The notes under the pieces: model-generated | The model's database searches: none | Seen by the model: the letters and a program-made list of their open reading frames with translations, nothing else | What the model was told of the DNA's origin: nothing | Program-made: the position numbers and the translations under genes | Source of the DNA: Rhizobium sp. BK399 | GTDB taxonomy: Bacteria > Pseudomonadota > Alphaproteobacteria > Rhizobiales > Rhizobiaceae | Assembly: GCF_014194695.1 (NCBI RefSeq) | Contig: NZ_JACIAH010000001.1 | Span: 496,001 to 560,000 of the forward strand | DNA length: 64,000 nt | Reading direction: 5' to 3' | Shown: piece after piece, positions 8,342-16,742 of the stretch | Layout: each line of letters starts with the position of its first letter | Numbering within the stretch: the stretch's first letter is position 1

Positions 8342-8920
8342 ATGACCCGACTTGCAATCGTCCTAACCGATGGATTCGCCGACTGGGAGGTCGCCCAACT
8401 GACGGCCTCTGCCCGTTCCTATTTCGGCTTCGACGTGGTGATCGCAACGCCCGATGGTGCTGAGGTGCGCTCGATGGGCGGCATGCGCGTCGCCTCCGAC
8501 ACCGCCGCGGAAAACCTGCATGCCAACGCCTTCGACGGGCTCGTGCTCTGCGGCGGAACGATCTGGGAAACGGAGAAAGCGCCCGATCTGAAGCCTGTCA
8601 TCGACGACTTCGTCGCCCATGGCAAACTCGTCGCGGGAATTTGCGGGGCGACACTCGCGCTTGCCCGCGCCGGCGTGCTTGATGCCACCGACCATACCAG
8701 CAACGCCGCCGATTTCATCGCCAGCGCGCCAGGCTATGCCGGCCACGCACGCTACAAGGACAGCCCGCAGGCCGTGCGTGATGGAAAGCTGGTGACCGCG
8801 CCGGGCTCGGCACCGATGACCTTTGCGGCGGAAATCTACCGCGCCCTCGGGCATGCCGGCGACGAGTTGGACCAATACGTCCTGATGTTCGGCGCCGAGC
8901 ATCAACCCAAAGCGGCCTGA
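8342..8920 (+). CDS. DJ-1/PfpI family protein
   Basis: The ATG at 8342, preceded by AAGGAGAAACGG, gives 192 residues. The class I amidotransferase-like fold is seen, with the nucleophile elbow GICGATL (Cys about residue 101) and a Glu near residue 16 that would pair with it. This family includes glyoxalases/deglycases, proteases and chaperones; the sequence does not decide between them. No signal peptide is present. It follows the acetyltransferase gene by 40 bp and probably shares its transcript. Confidence 0.88.
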   Translation: MTRLAIVLTDGFADWEVAQLTASARSYFGFDVVIATPDGAEVRSMGGMRVASDTAAENLHANAFDGLVLCGGTIWETEKAPDLKPVIDDFVAHGKLVAGICGATLALARAGVLDATDHTSNAADFIASAPGYAGHARYKDSPQAVRDGKLVTAPGSAPMTFAAEIYRALGHAGDELDQYVLMFGAEHQPKAA

Positions 8921-8932
8921 GGCGGCATCTGC

Positions 8933-9898
8933 TTATCGCAGCACCGGTTCGCCGTGGAAGCGGCGGCGCGAGGGCTTGGAAACGCCGAAGCCCACCTCCA
9001 TCATCAGGCGCGGCTTGGTCGTGGCAACCGTGCCCATATGAAAGCCGAACGGATCTTCCACGAAGCCGAAGCCTGCCGCTCCGGTCAGTGTCGTCACGCT
9101 GTCCTTGCCATAGAAATCCAGGATCTCGTGGGCAGGATGGCCGACCAGAAGGGTCAGCTGATGTTTGATGCGCCGCTTGTTGTGGCTGCCCCTGACATAG
9201 ACATGCGGACCGGTACCTTCGTCGACGTCGACGAGATAGAAGAAGAATTTCAGCATCCGCCAGTCGTCGAGATCGAAGTGGAACTTGTCCAGCGACGCAA
9301 GGCTGCGATCGGCTTCGCTCGCCCGCGTCGGAAAGCTCCACCAAACGCGGGTGGTGATGAGGCGAGCCTGCGCCCCCAAATAGCAACGGGCAATCTCCGA
9401 CAGAACAGGGTCGCGCTGGACGGTCCGAACGGCCGGGCAATCGAGCGCTCGCTCGAAATGATGACCGCTTAGTATTGGCTTCCCCCACTCCTGCTCGGCG
9501 GCGCGGTGATCGGACGCCTGAAACTCGATCTTGCGATCGAAGTTACCGAAGCATGGGGTGGCGCTGGCAAAGCTCGCGATTTCGCGGGTGATCGTTTCGG
9601 GCAGGGTCAGCTCTGGAAATATCCCATCCCGCCTCAATGCCGCGACTGCGCTTGTGTGATCCACACCCTTGAAGAGCGTCGGCAACTTCTCGATCGCGCC
9701 GTTGCTGCGACGTGCGGTCAGCCAATGCACCTTGCGCGCCGGTATCGTTCGCGCCAACAGGAACATCGGCAGCCAAGCCGGGTTTTCACGGATATCAGCC
9801 ATATAGGTCGGTATCCGCACCGCCATGCGCCGCAATTTGCCGCCCTTGCGGGCAACGGTCTCGAGATCGTCGGCAGGATCTATCGACGTGGTGTGCAT
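8933..9898 (-). CDS. PhyH-like Fe(II)/2-oxoglutarate dioxygenase
   Basis: The 321-residue protein contains an HxD motif (KFHFDLDDWR, about residues 205-214) and a distal His followed by Lys/Arg (GFHMGTVATTKPRLMMEVGFG, about 285-305). These match the iron and 2-oxoglutarate sites of phytanoyl-CoA dioxygenase-like enzymes. A glycine-rich GTGPHVYVRGSHNKRR segment also fits the family. No transport signal is present. The substrate is unknown; family members hydroxylate lipids or small metabolites. It converges on the PfpI gene (12 bp apart) and is alone in its orientation here. Confidence 0.75.
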   Translation of the reverse strand: MHTTSIDPADDLETVARKGGKLRRMAVRIPTYMADIRENPAWLPMFLLARTIPARKVHWLTARRSNGAIEKLPTLFKGVDHTSAVAALRRDGIFPELTLPETITREIASFASATPCFGNFDRKIEFQASDHRAAEQEWGKPILSGHHFERALDCPAVRTVQRDPVLSEIARCYLGAQARLITTRVWWSFPTRASEADRSLASLDKFHFDLDDWRMLKFFFYLVDVDEGTGPHVYVRGSHNKRRIKHQLTLLVGHPAHEILDFYGKDSVTTLTGAAGFGFVEDPFGFHMGTVATTKPRLMMEVGFGVSKPSRRRFHGEPVLR

Positions 9899-10026
9899 GC
9901 AGCTGTCCTTTCGGAAGACGTTTTGGTTGCGTCATTCGGAAAGCGAACCGGGGTTCGCCACAGGGTTATCAGTGCGCGGCGTCAAGTGGAGTGCTGCAAT
10001 GCGGCATTTTTGAGATATCGCTAATA

Positions 10027-10944
10027 TTATCGGTTGGGAACCGCCTTCAAATAGGCAGCGATCGCCTCGAGCTCCGGCTTCGGCAGGTGCGCAAGGTTTC
10101 GTTGCACTTCCGCCATCGAGCCGCCGGCCGAATCGAAGTCGGGCGTAAAGCCGGTCTCGAGATAGTTGGCGATATCCTCCTGGCTCCAGGAACCGACGGT
10201 TTTCGAGCCCGGCGTGATGTTGGGAATCCTGCCCTGCCCTTCCGGATTCGGCGCACCCGCGAGCCACTGGTCTGCCTCAAATCCGCCAAGGCGATCACGC
10301 GGCGTATGGCATTCGCCGCAATGGCCAGCACCTTCCACCAGATATTGGCCGCGCTTGATCTTGTCGTCGGCATTGGCCGGAAGAGCGACGCGTGGCTCGT
10401 CGTTGAAATAGAGGAATTTCCAGCCGCCCAGCGCCAGCCGGATATTGAAGGGGAACGGCAGTTCGTGCGGCGGGGCGACATTGCCGCTTTTCGGCAGCGT
10501 CTTCAGATAGCCGAAGAGATCGTTGACGTCCTTGTCGCTAATCCGGGCGTAGGAGTTGTAGGGGAAGGACGGGTAGAGGTGCTCGCCGTTCGGCGCCACG
10601 CCCCGCTTCATCGCATTGCCGAATTGCGCCAGCGTCCATGTGCCGATGCCCGCCTTCTCGTCTGGCGAGATGTTGGGTACATGGAAGGTCCCGAAGGGGC
10701 TCTTCAAGGCCAAGCCGCCTGACAGAGTGAGCTTGGCGTCGCCTTCCGATCCGGGAGCGGCATGACAGCTGACGCAGCCACCGGTCCAAAAGACCATTTC
10801 GCCGTTCTTCAGATCGGGTTCGCCGAGGTTGGCCCAGTGACTTTCAGGAAGTGGATTCGGTGCGGTGATGAAATAGAAAACCGCTCCGCCAATGACGAAC
10901 ACTCCGACAAGACAGAGCAAAAACCGGACGAACCTGCGGACCAT
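10027..10944 (-). CDS. Membrane-anchored diheme cytochrome c
   Basis: This 305-residue protein has one N-terminal hydrophobic helix (about residues 4-26) that anchors two periplasmic cytochrome c domains. Heme-binding motifs are CVSCH at 57-61 and CGECH at 209-213. Methionine-containing loops after each could provide axial ligands. It resembles the cytochrome subunits that take electrons from periplasmic dehydrogenases. No dehydrogenase gene is adjacent. It lies 96 bp downstream of a cytochrome c'-type gene on the same strand, so the two may work together in periplasmic electron flow. Confidence 0.88.
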   Translation of the reverse strand: MVRRFVRFLLCLVGVFVIGGAVFYFITAPNPLPESHWANLGEPDLKNGEMVFWTGGCVSCHAAPGSEGDAKLTLSGGLALKSPFGTFHVPNISPDEKAGIGTWTLAQFGNAMKRGVAPNGEHLYPSFPYNSYARISDKDVNDLFGYLKTLPKSGNVAPPHELPFPFNIRLALGGWKFLYFNDEPRVALPANADDKIKRGQYLVEGAGHCGECHTPRDRLGGFEADQWLAGAPNPEGQGRIPNITPGSKTVGSWSQEDIANYLETGFTPDFDSAGGSMAEVQRNLAHLPKPELEAIAAYLKAVPNR

Positions 10945-11040
10945 TCACCGCTCCTGTGCCAATCGCATCATTGCAAACATAAAACGATCCGCCCCAGCGG
11001 CAAGGCTGACGCGGATCGTTTGACTGAAAGGTCAGGATCG

Positions 11041-11493
11041 CTATTCGGTCTTTATGCGGAACTTCTCATGACAGCCGCCGCAATTCGCGCCAAGCGCCTT
11101 CATGGCGGCGCCAACACCGGCCGGGTCCGCCGGAAGCTGAGCGAGCAGCTTGTCGGCGTCATCCGAAAGCTTCGCCGCACGGGCCTTGAAGTCTGCATGA
11201 TCTTCCCAGATCTTCGGGCTCGCCGCCTTGTCACCCTTTTCGGTGCCAGGCTTGAACTGATCAGGGAAAACTTTGGCGGTTTCCGCAATGGTCATCAACG
11301 ACGCCTTAACTACCTCGGCGTCATAGGGCTTTTCGCCCTTGGCGATCGCCGCCATGGCACCCGCCGCGCCGCCAACCTTCTTCATCAGCGCAGAGCGTGC
11401 TTCGTGCGTGCCATCCTCCTGCGCTGCAATGGCAACGCCCACGACCCCCAGACCGGCGACAAGCACTGCCGCGGCTATAGCTTTCAGTCTCAT
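11041..11493 (-). CDS. Cytochrome c' family protein
   Basis: The start at 11493 (GGAG upstream) gives 150 residues with a typical Sec signal peptide (MRLKAIAAAVLVAGLGVV to IAA). The mature protein should be a four-helix bundle with the heme motif CGGCH near the C-terminus (about residues 138-142), the hallmark of cytochrome c'. These periplasmic proteins bind NO or transfer electrons. It lies upstream of the diheme cytochrome gene. A further in-frame ATG eight codons upstream is less likely because it would extend the signal peptide n-region. Confidence 0.88.
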   Translation of the reverse strand: MRLKAIAAAVLVAGLGVVGVAIAAQEDGTHEARSALMKKVGGAAGAMAAIAKGEKPYDAEVVKASLMTIAETAKVFPDQFKPGTEKGDKAASPKIWEDHADFKARAAKLSDDADKLLAQLPADPAGVGAAMKALGANCGGCHEKFRIKTE

Positions 11494-11639
11494 GTCTCCA
11501 CTCCTCTTTGATAACAAGATCCGCGAAGCCCGGCGCCTCGCCGACGGGCGGCATCATGGCAAATTTTTTCGCCCCAAAAAGTAACAAGTGGGTGAGATTT
11601 CAGGAAAAATAGAGTCCTAAATCGTTTCGTATTCGCGCC

Positions 11640-12278
11640 TCACGCCGGCACGCGCCAGCCGTGCCATGCGGTGAGGATCGAAACGGCGATGAGGAGCGCC
11701 CCGGCGATCCGTCCGACCAGGATCGTCGCCTTCGGATTGGACACCAGCAGCGTGCGGCTTCGCGCCGCCGTCAGCGCCAGCGTGCCGTAGACGGCGGCCT
11801 GCGTCGCCATCGTCATGACGCCCATGACAAGACCCTGCGCCCAGATGGGACCGTAGATCGGCTTCAGGAATTGCGGGTAAACCGCGATCATGAACAGGTA
11901 CGCCTTTGGGTTCATAAGGCAGGTTGCTGCGCCCTGGCGAAAGGCCCGCCAACCCGAATGCAAGCCGCCTGCCCCGACCGTATCGACGGTGATCGAACTG
12001 CGGATCAGGGTGTAGCCGATCCACGCCATGTAGGCCGCCCCCGCAAAGAGCAGCGGATTGAACAAGGTCGGCAGGAGAACGGCGAGCACGCCGACCCCGA
12101 CCGCGCCATAGAGCGAGTGCACGGCGCCGCCGGCCATGATGCCGGCGGTCGCGGCGATGCCGGTGCGCCTGCCGCCGGTCAGCGAATTGGCCAGCACGAA
12201 TAGCATATCCATGCCAGGGACGATGATGATGCCGAAGAGAAGCGTGAAGTAGAGCCAGAGATTTTCGCTGTAGGTCAT
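11640..12278 (-). CDS. LysE/RhtB-family amino-acid exporter
   Basis: The 212-residue inner-membrane protein has five to six hydrophobic helices and the family's N-terminal pattern with GxxxVPGMDM (about residues 16-25) and conserved NPKAYLFM segment (about 122-129). The LysE/RhtB family exports amino acids or their derivatives. It is divergent from a WYL-domain regulator gene with 129 bp between them, which makes that regulator the likely controller. Substrate unknown. Confidence 0.88.
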   Translation of the reverse strand: MTYSENLWLYFTLLFGIIIVPGMDMLFVLANSLTGGRRTGIAATAGIMAGGAVHSLYGAVGVGVLAVLLPTLFNPLLFAGAAYMAWIGYTLIRSSITVDTVGAGGLHSGWRAFRQGAATCLMNPKAYLFMIAVYPQFLKPIYGPIWAQGLVMGVMTMATQAAVYGTLALTAARSRTLLVSNPKATILVGRIAGALLIAVSILTAWHGWRVPA

Positions 12279-12364
12279 GTCAGTTGTCCGCTATCCAATT
12301 CAAGGTCGATTTCAAAGACCATGTTGATTTTCAATTCGATAGCGAGTGCTATACGACGGCCCAA

Positions 12365-12382
12365 CTGACAGTGTATTGTCAG
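12365..12382. promoter_or_regulatory. Palindrome in the lysE-like/WYL divergent promoter
   Basis: CTGACA-N6-TGTCAG is a perfect 6-bp inverted repeat located 26 bases upstream of the WYL regulator start. Its position suggests an operator for autoregulation or for control of the divergent exporter; no experimental motif is known to me. Confidence 0.45.
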
Positions 12383-12407
12383 GAGCATAGGCTGAAGGAG
12401 CCGAAAA

Positions 12408-13109
12408 ATGCGCAAGGCCTCACGGCTTTTCGAGATCATCCAGATCCTGCGGCTGGCGAGCAAGCCGATGACGGCGGCCCGTATGGCGGAAACGCTCGAG
12501 GTGACGGTGCGCTCGATCTATCGCGACATCGCCGCCTTGCAGGCGATGCGCGTCCCTATCGAGGGCGGCCGCGGCATCGGCTACATCATGCGGCCGGGCT
12601 TCGACCTGCCGCCACTGATGTTCTCGGTCGAGGAAATGGAGGCGATCGTCTTGTCGCTGGCGTTGCTCGACCGGACCGGCGACGAGGAACTCAAGCGGGC
12701 GGCCAAGGGCGTCAACCAGAAGATAACAGGCGCCGTCCCGGCGCCGCTGCGTCAGGCGATGGAACGAAAGGCGCTTTACGCCTGGGGATCGGTGGCTCAA
12801 TCCCCGGTCGGGCTCGATCTTGGTCTCGTTCGCCGCGCCATCCGCGACGAACAGAAGCTGCTGCTCGACTATCGCGACGAACTCGGCCGCGCGACCGAGC
12901 GCAGGATCCAGCCGATCGCCCTCATCTACTATTCGCAGACCGCAAACATCGTCGCGTGGTGCGAGCTGCGCCAGGCGATCCGCAATTTCCGCAGCGACCG
13001 CGTCGAGCATTGCGAGACCGCCGACGCATATTTCCGGGGCGACGGCGACCGGCTGCGACAACTCTGGACGAGTGGGTGGACGAACCCGCCGGTTGCCGCG
13101 GCGGGTTAA
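12408..13109 (+). CDS. YafY-family HTH/WYL transcriptional regulator
   Basis: The 233-residue protein has an N-terminal DeoR-like HTH_11 domain (about residues 5-60, with MTAARMAETLEVTVRSIYRDI). A WYL domain follows (about 140-220) that in this family binds small ligands or nucleic acid. It is divergent from the exporter gene at 12278 and ends 5 bp before the converging SDR stop codon. AAGGAG upstream supports the start. It probably controls the exporter, an inference from orientation. Confidence 0.9.
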   Translation: MRKASRLFEIIQILRLASKPMTAARMAETLEVTVRSIYRDIAALQAMRVPIEGGRGIGYIMRPGFDLPPLMFSVEEMEAIVLSLALLDRTGDEELKRAAKGVNQKITGAVPAPLRQAMERKALYAWGSVAQSPVGLDLGLVRRAIRDEQKLLLDYRDELGRATERRIQPIALIYYSQTANIVAWCELRQAIRNFRSDRVEHCETADAYFRGDGDRLRQLWTSGWTNPPVAAAG

Positions 13110-13114
13110 GTCAA

Positions 13115-13894
13115 TCAGAGGTGCGTGCCGCCGGAGACTTCGATGCGCTGGCCGTTGACCCAGCGGTTGTCGTCGGAAAGCAGCGAGGCAATCATCGGGC
13201 CGATATCGTCCGGCACGCCGGCACGGCCGAGCGCCGTCGCATCGGCGACCATCTTGTTGTAGGTCGGATTGTCCCGCACCATGCCGCCGCTGAAGTCGGT
13301 TGCGATTGCGCCTGGTGCAACCGTATTGGCCGTGATGCCGCGCGGGCCGAGTTCCTTGGCGAGGTAACGGGTGAACACTTCGATCGCCCCCTTCATCGAC
13401 GCATAGGCGGAGATACCCGGGACGGCGAAACGGGCAAGGCCGCTCGAGACGTTGATGATGCGTCCGCCATCGGCCATCAAGGGCAGCAGCTTCTGCGTCA
13501 GGAAGAAGACGCCCTTCAGATGCACGTTGACGAGTTCGTCGAATGCCTCTTCCGTCGTTTCGGCAATTGTTGCGTGATAGCTGCTGCCGGCATTGTTGAC
13601 GAGGTAGTCGAACCGAGTTTTTCCAAGACCCTGCAAGGCATCTCTCACCTTGCCCGCAAAGGCCTCGAACTCGGCGACGCGACCGGTGTCCAGCTGCAGG
13701 GCGATGGCTTCGACGCCGAGTGATCTGATCTCCGACACAGCGGTCTCCGCTTCTGCCCGATTTGCACGATACGTGAAGAGGACGTTCACGCCGCGACGGG
13801 CAAGGTTGATTGCCGTATTGCGGCCGAGTCCACGGCTACCGCCGGTGACGACGGCTACCTTAGATGCTGAATTTGCTTGTGTTTCGTTGGGCAT
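13115..13894 (-). CDS. Short-chain dehydrogenase/reductase
   Basis: A classical 259-residue SDR. The cofactor loop is VTGGSRGLGRN (residues 16-26), NNAG is at 100-103, and the catalytic Ser150/151, Tyr164 and Lys168 are in place (INVSSG and YASMK). The C-terminal PDDIGPMIASLLSDDNRWVNGQRIEVSGG is typical of FabG-like enzymes. It uses NAD(P)H to reduce or oxidise an unknown carbonyl/alcohol. It is divergent from an AraC-type activator gene, a common pairing for inducible oxidoreductases. Confidence 0.92.
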   Translation of the reverse strand: MPNETQANSASKVAVVTGGSRGLGRNTAINLARRGVNVLFTYRANRAEAETAVSEIRSLGVEAIALQLDTGRVAEFEAFAGKVRDALQGLGKTRFDYLVNNAGSSYHATIAETTEEAFDELVNVHLKGVFFLTQKLLPLMADGGRIINVSSGLARFAVPGISAYASMKGAIEVFTRYLAKELGPRGITANTVAPGAIATDFSGGMVRDNPTYNKMVADATALGRAGVPDDIGPMIASLLSDDNRWVNGQRIEVSGGTHL

Positions 13895-14059
13895 GGTCGC
13901 TTCCTTTGCTGGATTTTATGCCCTTACGGTACGCCCGTCGGTGCCCGAAGTTGAATGCCGAAACTCTCGAATTTCTTGCCTGATCCTCCAAGCAACTTGC
14001 AGACTAGGCGATACGGCGCTTATCTTGAGCTGGCGCCGAACGACGAGGAGACGCTGGCG

Positions 14060-14968
14060 ATGCTCGATACCCTGAAGCAAGTCATCCAGACCTATATCGA
14101 CCGAACGGCCGGCGACGCCGACGGGCGTTTTGAGACGCCTGTGCCGGCGCTCTCGGTGTCACGGGTTACCCAGCCTGTCATGCCGAACCACATGATCTAC
14201 CGGCCGACGATCTGCATTGTCGTCCAGGGGGCAAAGGAAATCATGGTCGGCGACCGTGTCCTCAAGTATGGGGAGATGCAATCGCTGATCGTCACCTTCG
14301 AGGTGCCGGCCCTAGGGCAGATCACGAAGGCCAGCAAGGAGGAGCCGTATATCGGCCTCAACATCGATTTCGATGTGGCGATCCTGCGCCAAGTGATGGA
14401 GGCAATGGAACAGCCGCCACGACCGGCCAGCGATAGCGCGGCCGGTGTTTTCGTGCAGAATTTCGACGGCGTGCTGGCCGATTGCGTGCTGAGGCTTGTG
14501 CGCCTCGCCGACACGCCGAAGGCCATTCCGGTGCTCTATCCAGCGATCATGCGCGAAATCTGCTACTGGCTGCTGACAGGACCGAACGCGGCGGAGGTCA
14601 GCAAGCTGGCGCTACCCGGCAGTCATATCAGGCGCATGACCGACGCCATCCATCTGCTGCGCGAGAACTTTGCTACGCCCGTGCGGATCGAGCAGCTTGC
14701 GTCCGTCGCGCACATGAGCCCGTCTTCCTTCCACCAGCATTTCAAGCAGGTGACCGCCATGACGCCGTTGCAGTATCAGAAGAACATGCGGCTGCTGGAG
14801 GCACGGAGACTGATGGTGTCGGACGGTGCAAGCGTTGCGACGGCCGCCTATCAGGTTGGGTATGAAAGCGCCTCGCAGTTCAGCCGCGAATATTCCCGAA
14901 TGTTCGGCACGCCGCCGAAGCGCGACGCGATGGAGCGGAAAGAGCTGCCAATGGTCACGGCTGCCTGA
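14060..14968 (+). CDS. AraC-family transcriptional regulator
   Basis: From the ATG at 14060 (GAGGAG upstream) the protein has 302 residues. An AraC_N (CuRO-type) cupin-like sensing domain comes first (about residues 25-175). Two HTH motifs of the AraC DNA-binding domain follow (about 195-295), including FATPVRIEQLASVAHMSPSSFHQHFKQ and the conserved GYESASQFSREYSRMFG. A longer in-frame start at 13955 is possible but lacks a good ribosome site. It lies head-to-head with the SDR gene, its likely target. Confidence 0.9.
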   Translation: MLDTLKQVIQTYIDRTAGDADGRFETPVPALSVSRVTQPVMPNHMIYRPTICIVVQGAKEIMVGDRVLKYGEMQSLIVTFEVPALGQITKASKEEPYIGLNIDFDVAILRQVMEAMEQPPRPASDSAAGVFVQNFDGVLADCVLRLVRLADTPKAIPVLYPAIMREICYWLLTGPNAAEVSKLALPGSHIRRMTDAIHLLRENFATPVRIEQLASVAHMSPSSFHQHFKQVTAMTPLQYQKNMRLLEARRLMVSDGASVATAAYQVGYESASQFSREYSRMFGTPPKRDAMERKELPMVTAA

Positions 14969-15024
14969 GCGGATGCCGACAGAGACGAGGCAAGGCACGC
15001 GGCCTCCTCTTCTTCCCCAGCCTG

Positions 15025-15240
15025 TCACGGCGTGTCGTCGATTCGAAATCCGACCTTCATCACGACCTGATAGTGCGCGACTGCGCCGTCCTTGATATGG
15101 CCTCGGATTTGATCGACTTCGAACCATTCGAGATTGCGCATCGTTTTCGAGGCTCGCGCGACCGCGGTCTCGATCGCCTCGGTGACAGACACCTTCGAAC
15201 TCCCAATGAGTTCCACTTTCTTGTAGACGTGATCGCTCAT
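15025..15240 (-). CDS. Dodecin
   Basis: This 71-residue protein matches the dodecin family throughout: YKKVELIGSS, SVTEAIETAVARASKTMRNL, and the tryptophan in WFEVDQIRG that stacks on the flavin. Dodecins form hollow 12-mers that store or buffer flavins. The start at 15240 is chosen because GGAGGATAGG lies immediately upstream. It appears monocistronic. Confidence 0.92.
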   Translation of the reverse strand: MSDHVYKKVELIGSSKVSVTEAIETAVARASKTMRNLEWFEVDQIRGHIKDGAVAHYQVVMKVGFRIDDTP

Positions 15241-15306
15241 CCTATCCTCCTCCAATTTTGCCTAGGCTGTGGGCTTTCCTGCTAGGGTTTCTGTCCGCTG
15301 GCATGA

Positions 15307-15645
15307 CTAGGGACAATACGGGCCCGGCGGATTTGCAATAAAGTCGAGATCATAACGGGCGACGTCATCAGAACTCGTCTCAATAATACTCAGCTTTGCG
15401 AGAAGCCGCCGAACGTCGGCCTGCATGGCGATCATGTGCGGTGTCCGCCGATGGAACTCGTGCGCCTCGGCATCACGAAAGCCTTCGATCAAAACTACCA
15501 CATCCTCGTCATCCTTATGCCGATGATACTCGAAAAATACGCAGCCCGGCTCGTTGAGCGTGGACGCGACATGGGGTTCCATGGCGAGGAGGAACTCCTC
15601 GCGCGTTCCCCGCCTGCAGGTCAGCCAACCCGTTATGAACTTCAT
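15307..15645 (-). CDS. Antibiotic biosynthesis monooxygenase-domain protein
   Basis: From the ATG at 15645 the 112-residue protein has the ferredoxin-like ABM pattern (FITGWLTCR at the start, then EPGCVFFEYHRHKDDEDVVVLIEGFRDAEAHEFHRRTPHM). ABM-fold proteins include cofactor-less monooxygenases and small stress-associated proteins. It is just downstream of the exonuclease gene on the same strand (58 bp). The function is not assigned. Confidence 0.72.
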   Translation of the reverse strand: MKFITGWLTCRRGTREEFLLAMEPHVASTLNEPGCVFFEYHRHKDDEDVVVLIEGFRDAEAHEFHRRTPHMIAMQADVRRLLAKLSIIETSSDDVARYDLDFIANPPGPYCP

Positions 15646-15702
15646 CGGACACCTCGAATTGTCTGTTTCATCCCCGAGCGGTGCTGCTTCGCAGACCATC
15701 CG

Positions 15703-16515
15703 TTATCCTTGCTCATCGTCCTCGCGCCGGGGGATATCGAGTTCGATCATCACGGGAGCGTGGTCGCTCGTGTGTTCCCAGCTCCTCGGCTTCCTGCGCA
15801 CGCTCGCCGATCTCAGCCATGGGGCGACCATCGGGCTGAGCAGGAAGTGGTCGATCCGAAGGCCGGCATCGCGTTCGAACGAGTTTCGCCAGTACTTCCA
15901 AAAGGTATAGATTCGCTCGTTCGGATGCAGATGTCTTATGGCGTCGGTCCAGCCCTGTGCGACGAGGTTGGCATAGGCCTTGCGGACTTCCGGCCGAAAG
16001 AGGGCGTCATCCCGCCATCGCTCCGGCTTGTAGACGTCAAGATCCGTCGGCATGACGTTGAAATCGCCGACCAGGAGGGTCGGAATGTCAAGCGCGTGCA
16101 GTTCGGCGGCATAGTCGTGGAGCCGTCGGAACCAGCGGAGCTTGTAGTCGAATTTCGGGCCGGGCGCGGGATTTCCGTTCGGAAGATAGAGGCATCCGAT
16201 GAGAATACCCTCGATGGCGGCCTCGATGTAGCGGCTGTGCGTGTCGTCGGGATCGCCGGGAAGACCGCGCCGCGTCAGGATCGGCGTCGAGCCTTTTGAG
16301 AGGATCGCGACGCCGTTCCAACTCTTCTGTCCATGCCAGATCGCGCCGTAGCCCACCCGCTCGAGTGCGCCGCGTGGAAACCGGGCATCCTCCGTTTTCA
16401 GTTCCTGCAGGCACACGACGTCGGGCTTGTCCTCCTTCAGCCAGCGAAGAAGATTTTCCAGGCGCCCGTTCACGCCGTTGATGTTGTAGGTCGCGATCTT
16501 CAAGAGACGAAGCAC
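15703..16515 (-). CDS. xthA: Exodeoxyribonuclease III
   Basis: The 270-residue protein belongs to the exonuclease-endonuclease-phosphatase fold. Conserved elements are KIATYNINGVNGR (start), CLQELKTED (metal-binding Glu, about residue 38), GDFNVMPTDLDVY (catalytic Asp/Asn, about 150-163) and the C-terminal SDHAPVMIEL. It cleaves AP sites and degrades 3' ends in base-excision repair. The length equals the usual 260-270 residues. Confidence 0.93.
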   Translation of the reverse strand: MLRLLKIATYNINGVNGRLENLLRWLKEDKPDVVCLQELKTEDARFPRGALERVGYGAIWHGQKSWNGVAILSKGSTPILTRRGLPGDPDDTHSRYIEAAIEGILIGCLYLPNGNPAPGPKFDYKLRWFRRLHDYAAELHALDIPTLLVGDFNVMPTDLDVYKPERWRDDALFRPEVRKAYANLVAQGWTDAIRHLHPNERIYTFWKYWRNSFERDAGLRIDHFLLSPMVAPWLRSASVRRKPRSWEHTSDHAPVMIELDIPRREDDEQG

Positions 16516-16742
16516 GCTTGGATGGGTATCGATCGGAGGAAAATGGACGTCGCCTGATAAAGTTCAAGGAACCTCCGCGACGTTAGAGGCTTGAAAGAGC
16601 GATCGGATTCTCCCGTGGCGGCCGTCCGCCTGCCATTTACACCAATGTTACCGTAACGTGCTTCCAGCGAGCCGATTTTTGCGCAAAGCTGCTTCGTGGA
16701 TTTGCAGATCAACGGTCTTGGATCAAAGCAATGGGGGCAGCC

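Noticed and set aside
12284..13723. Very long plus-strand open frame across the WYL and SDR genes
   Set aside because: It is the third-position shadow of two well-defined genes, arginine/glycine-rich and without domains.
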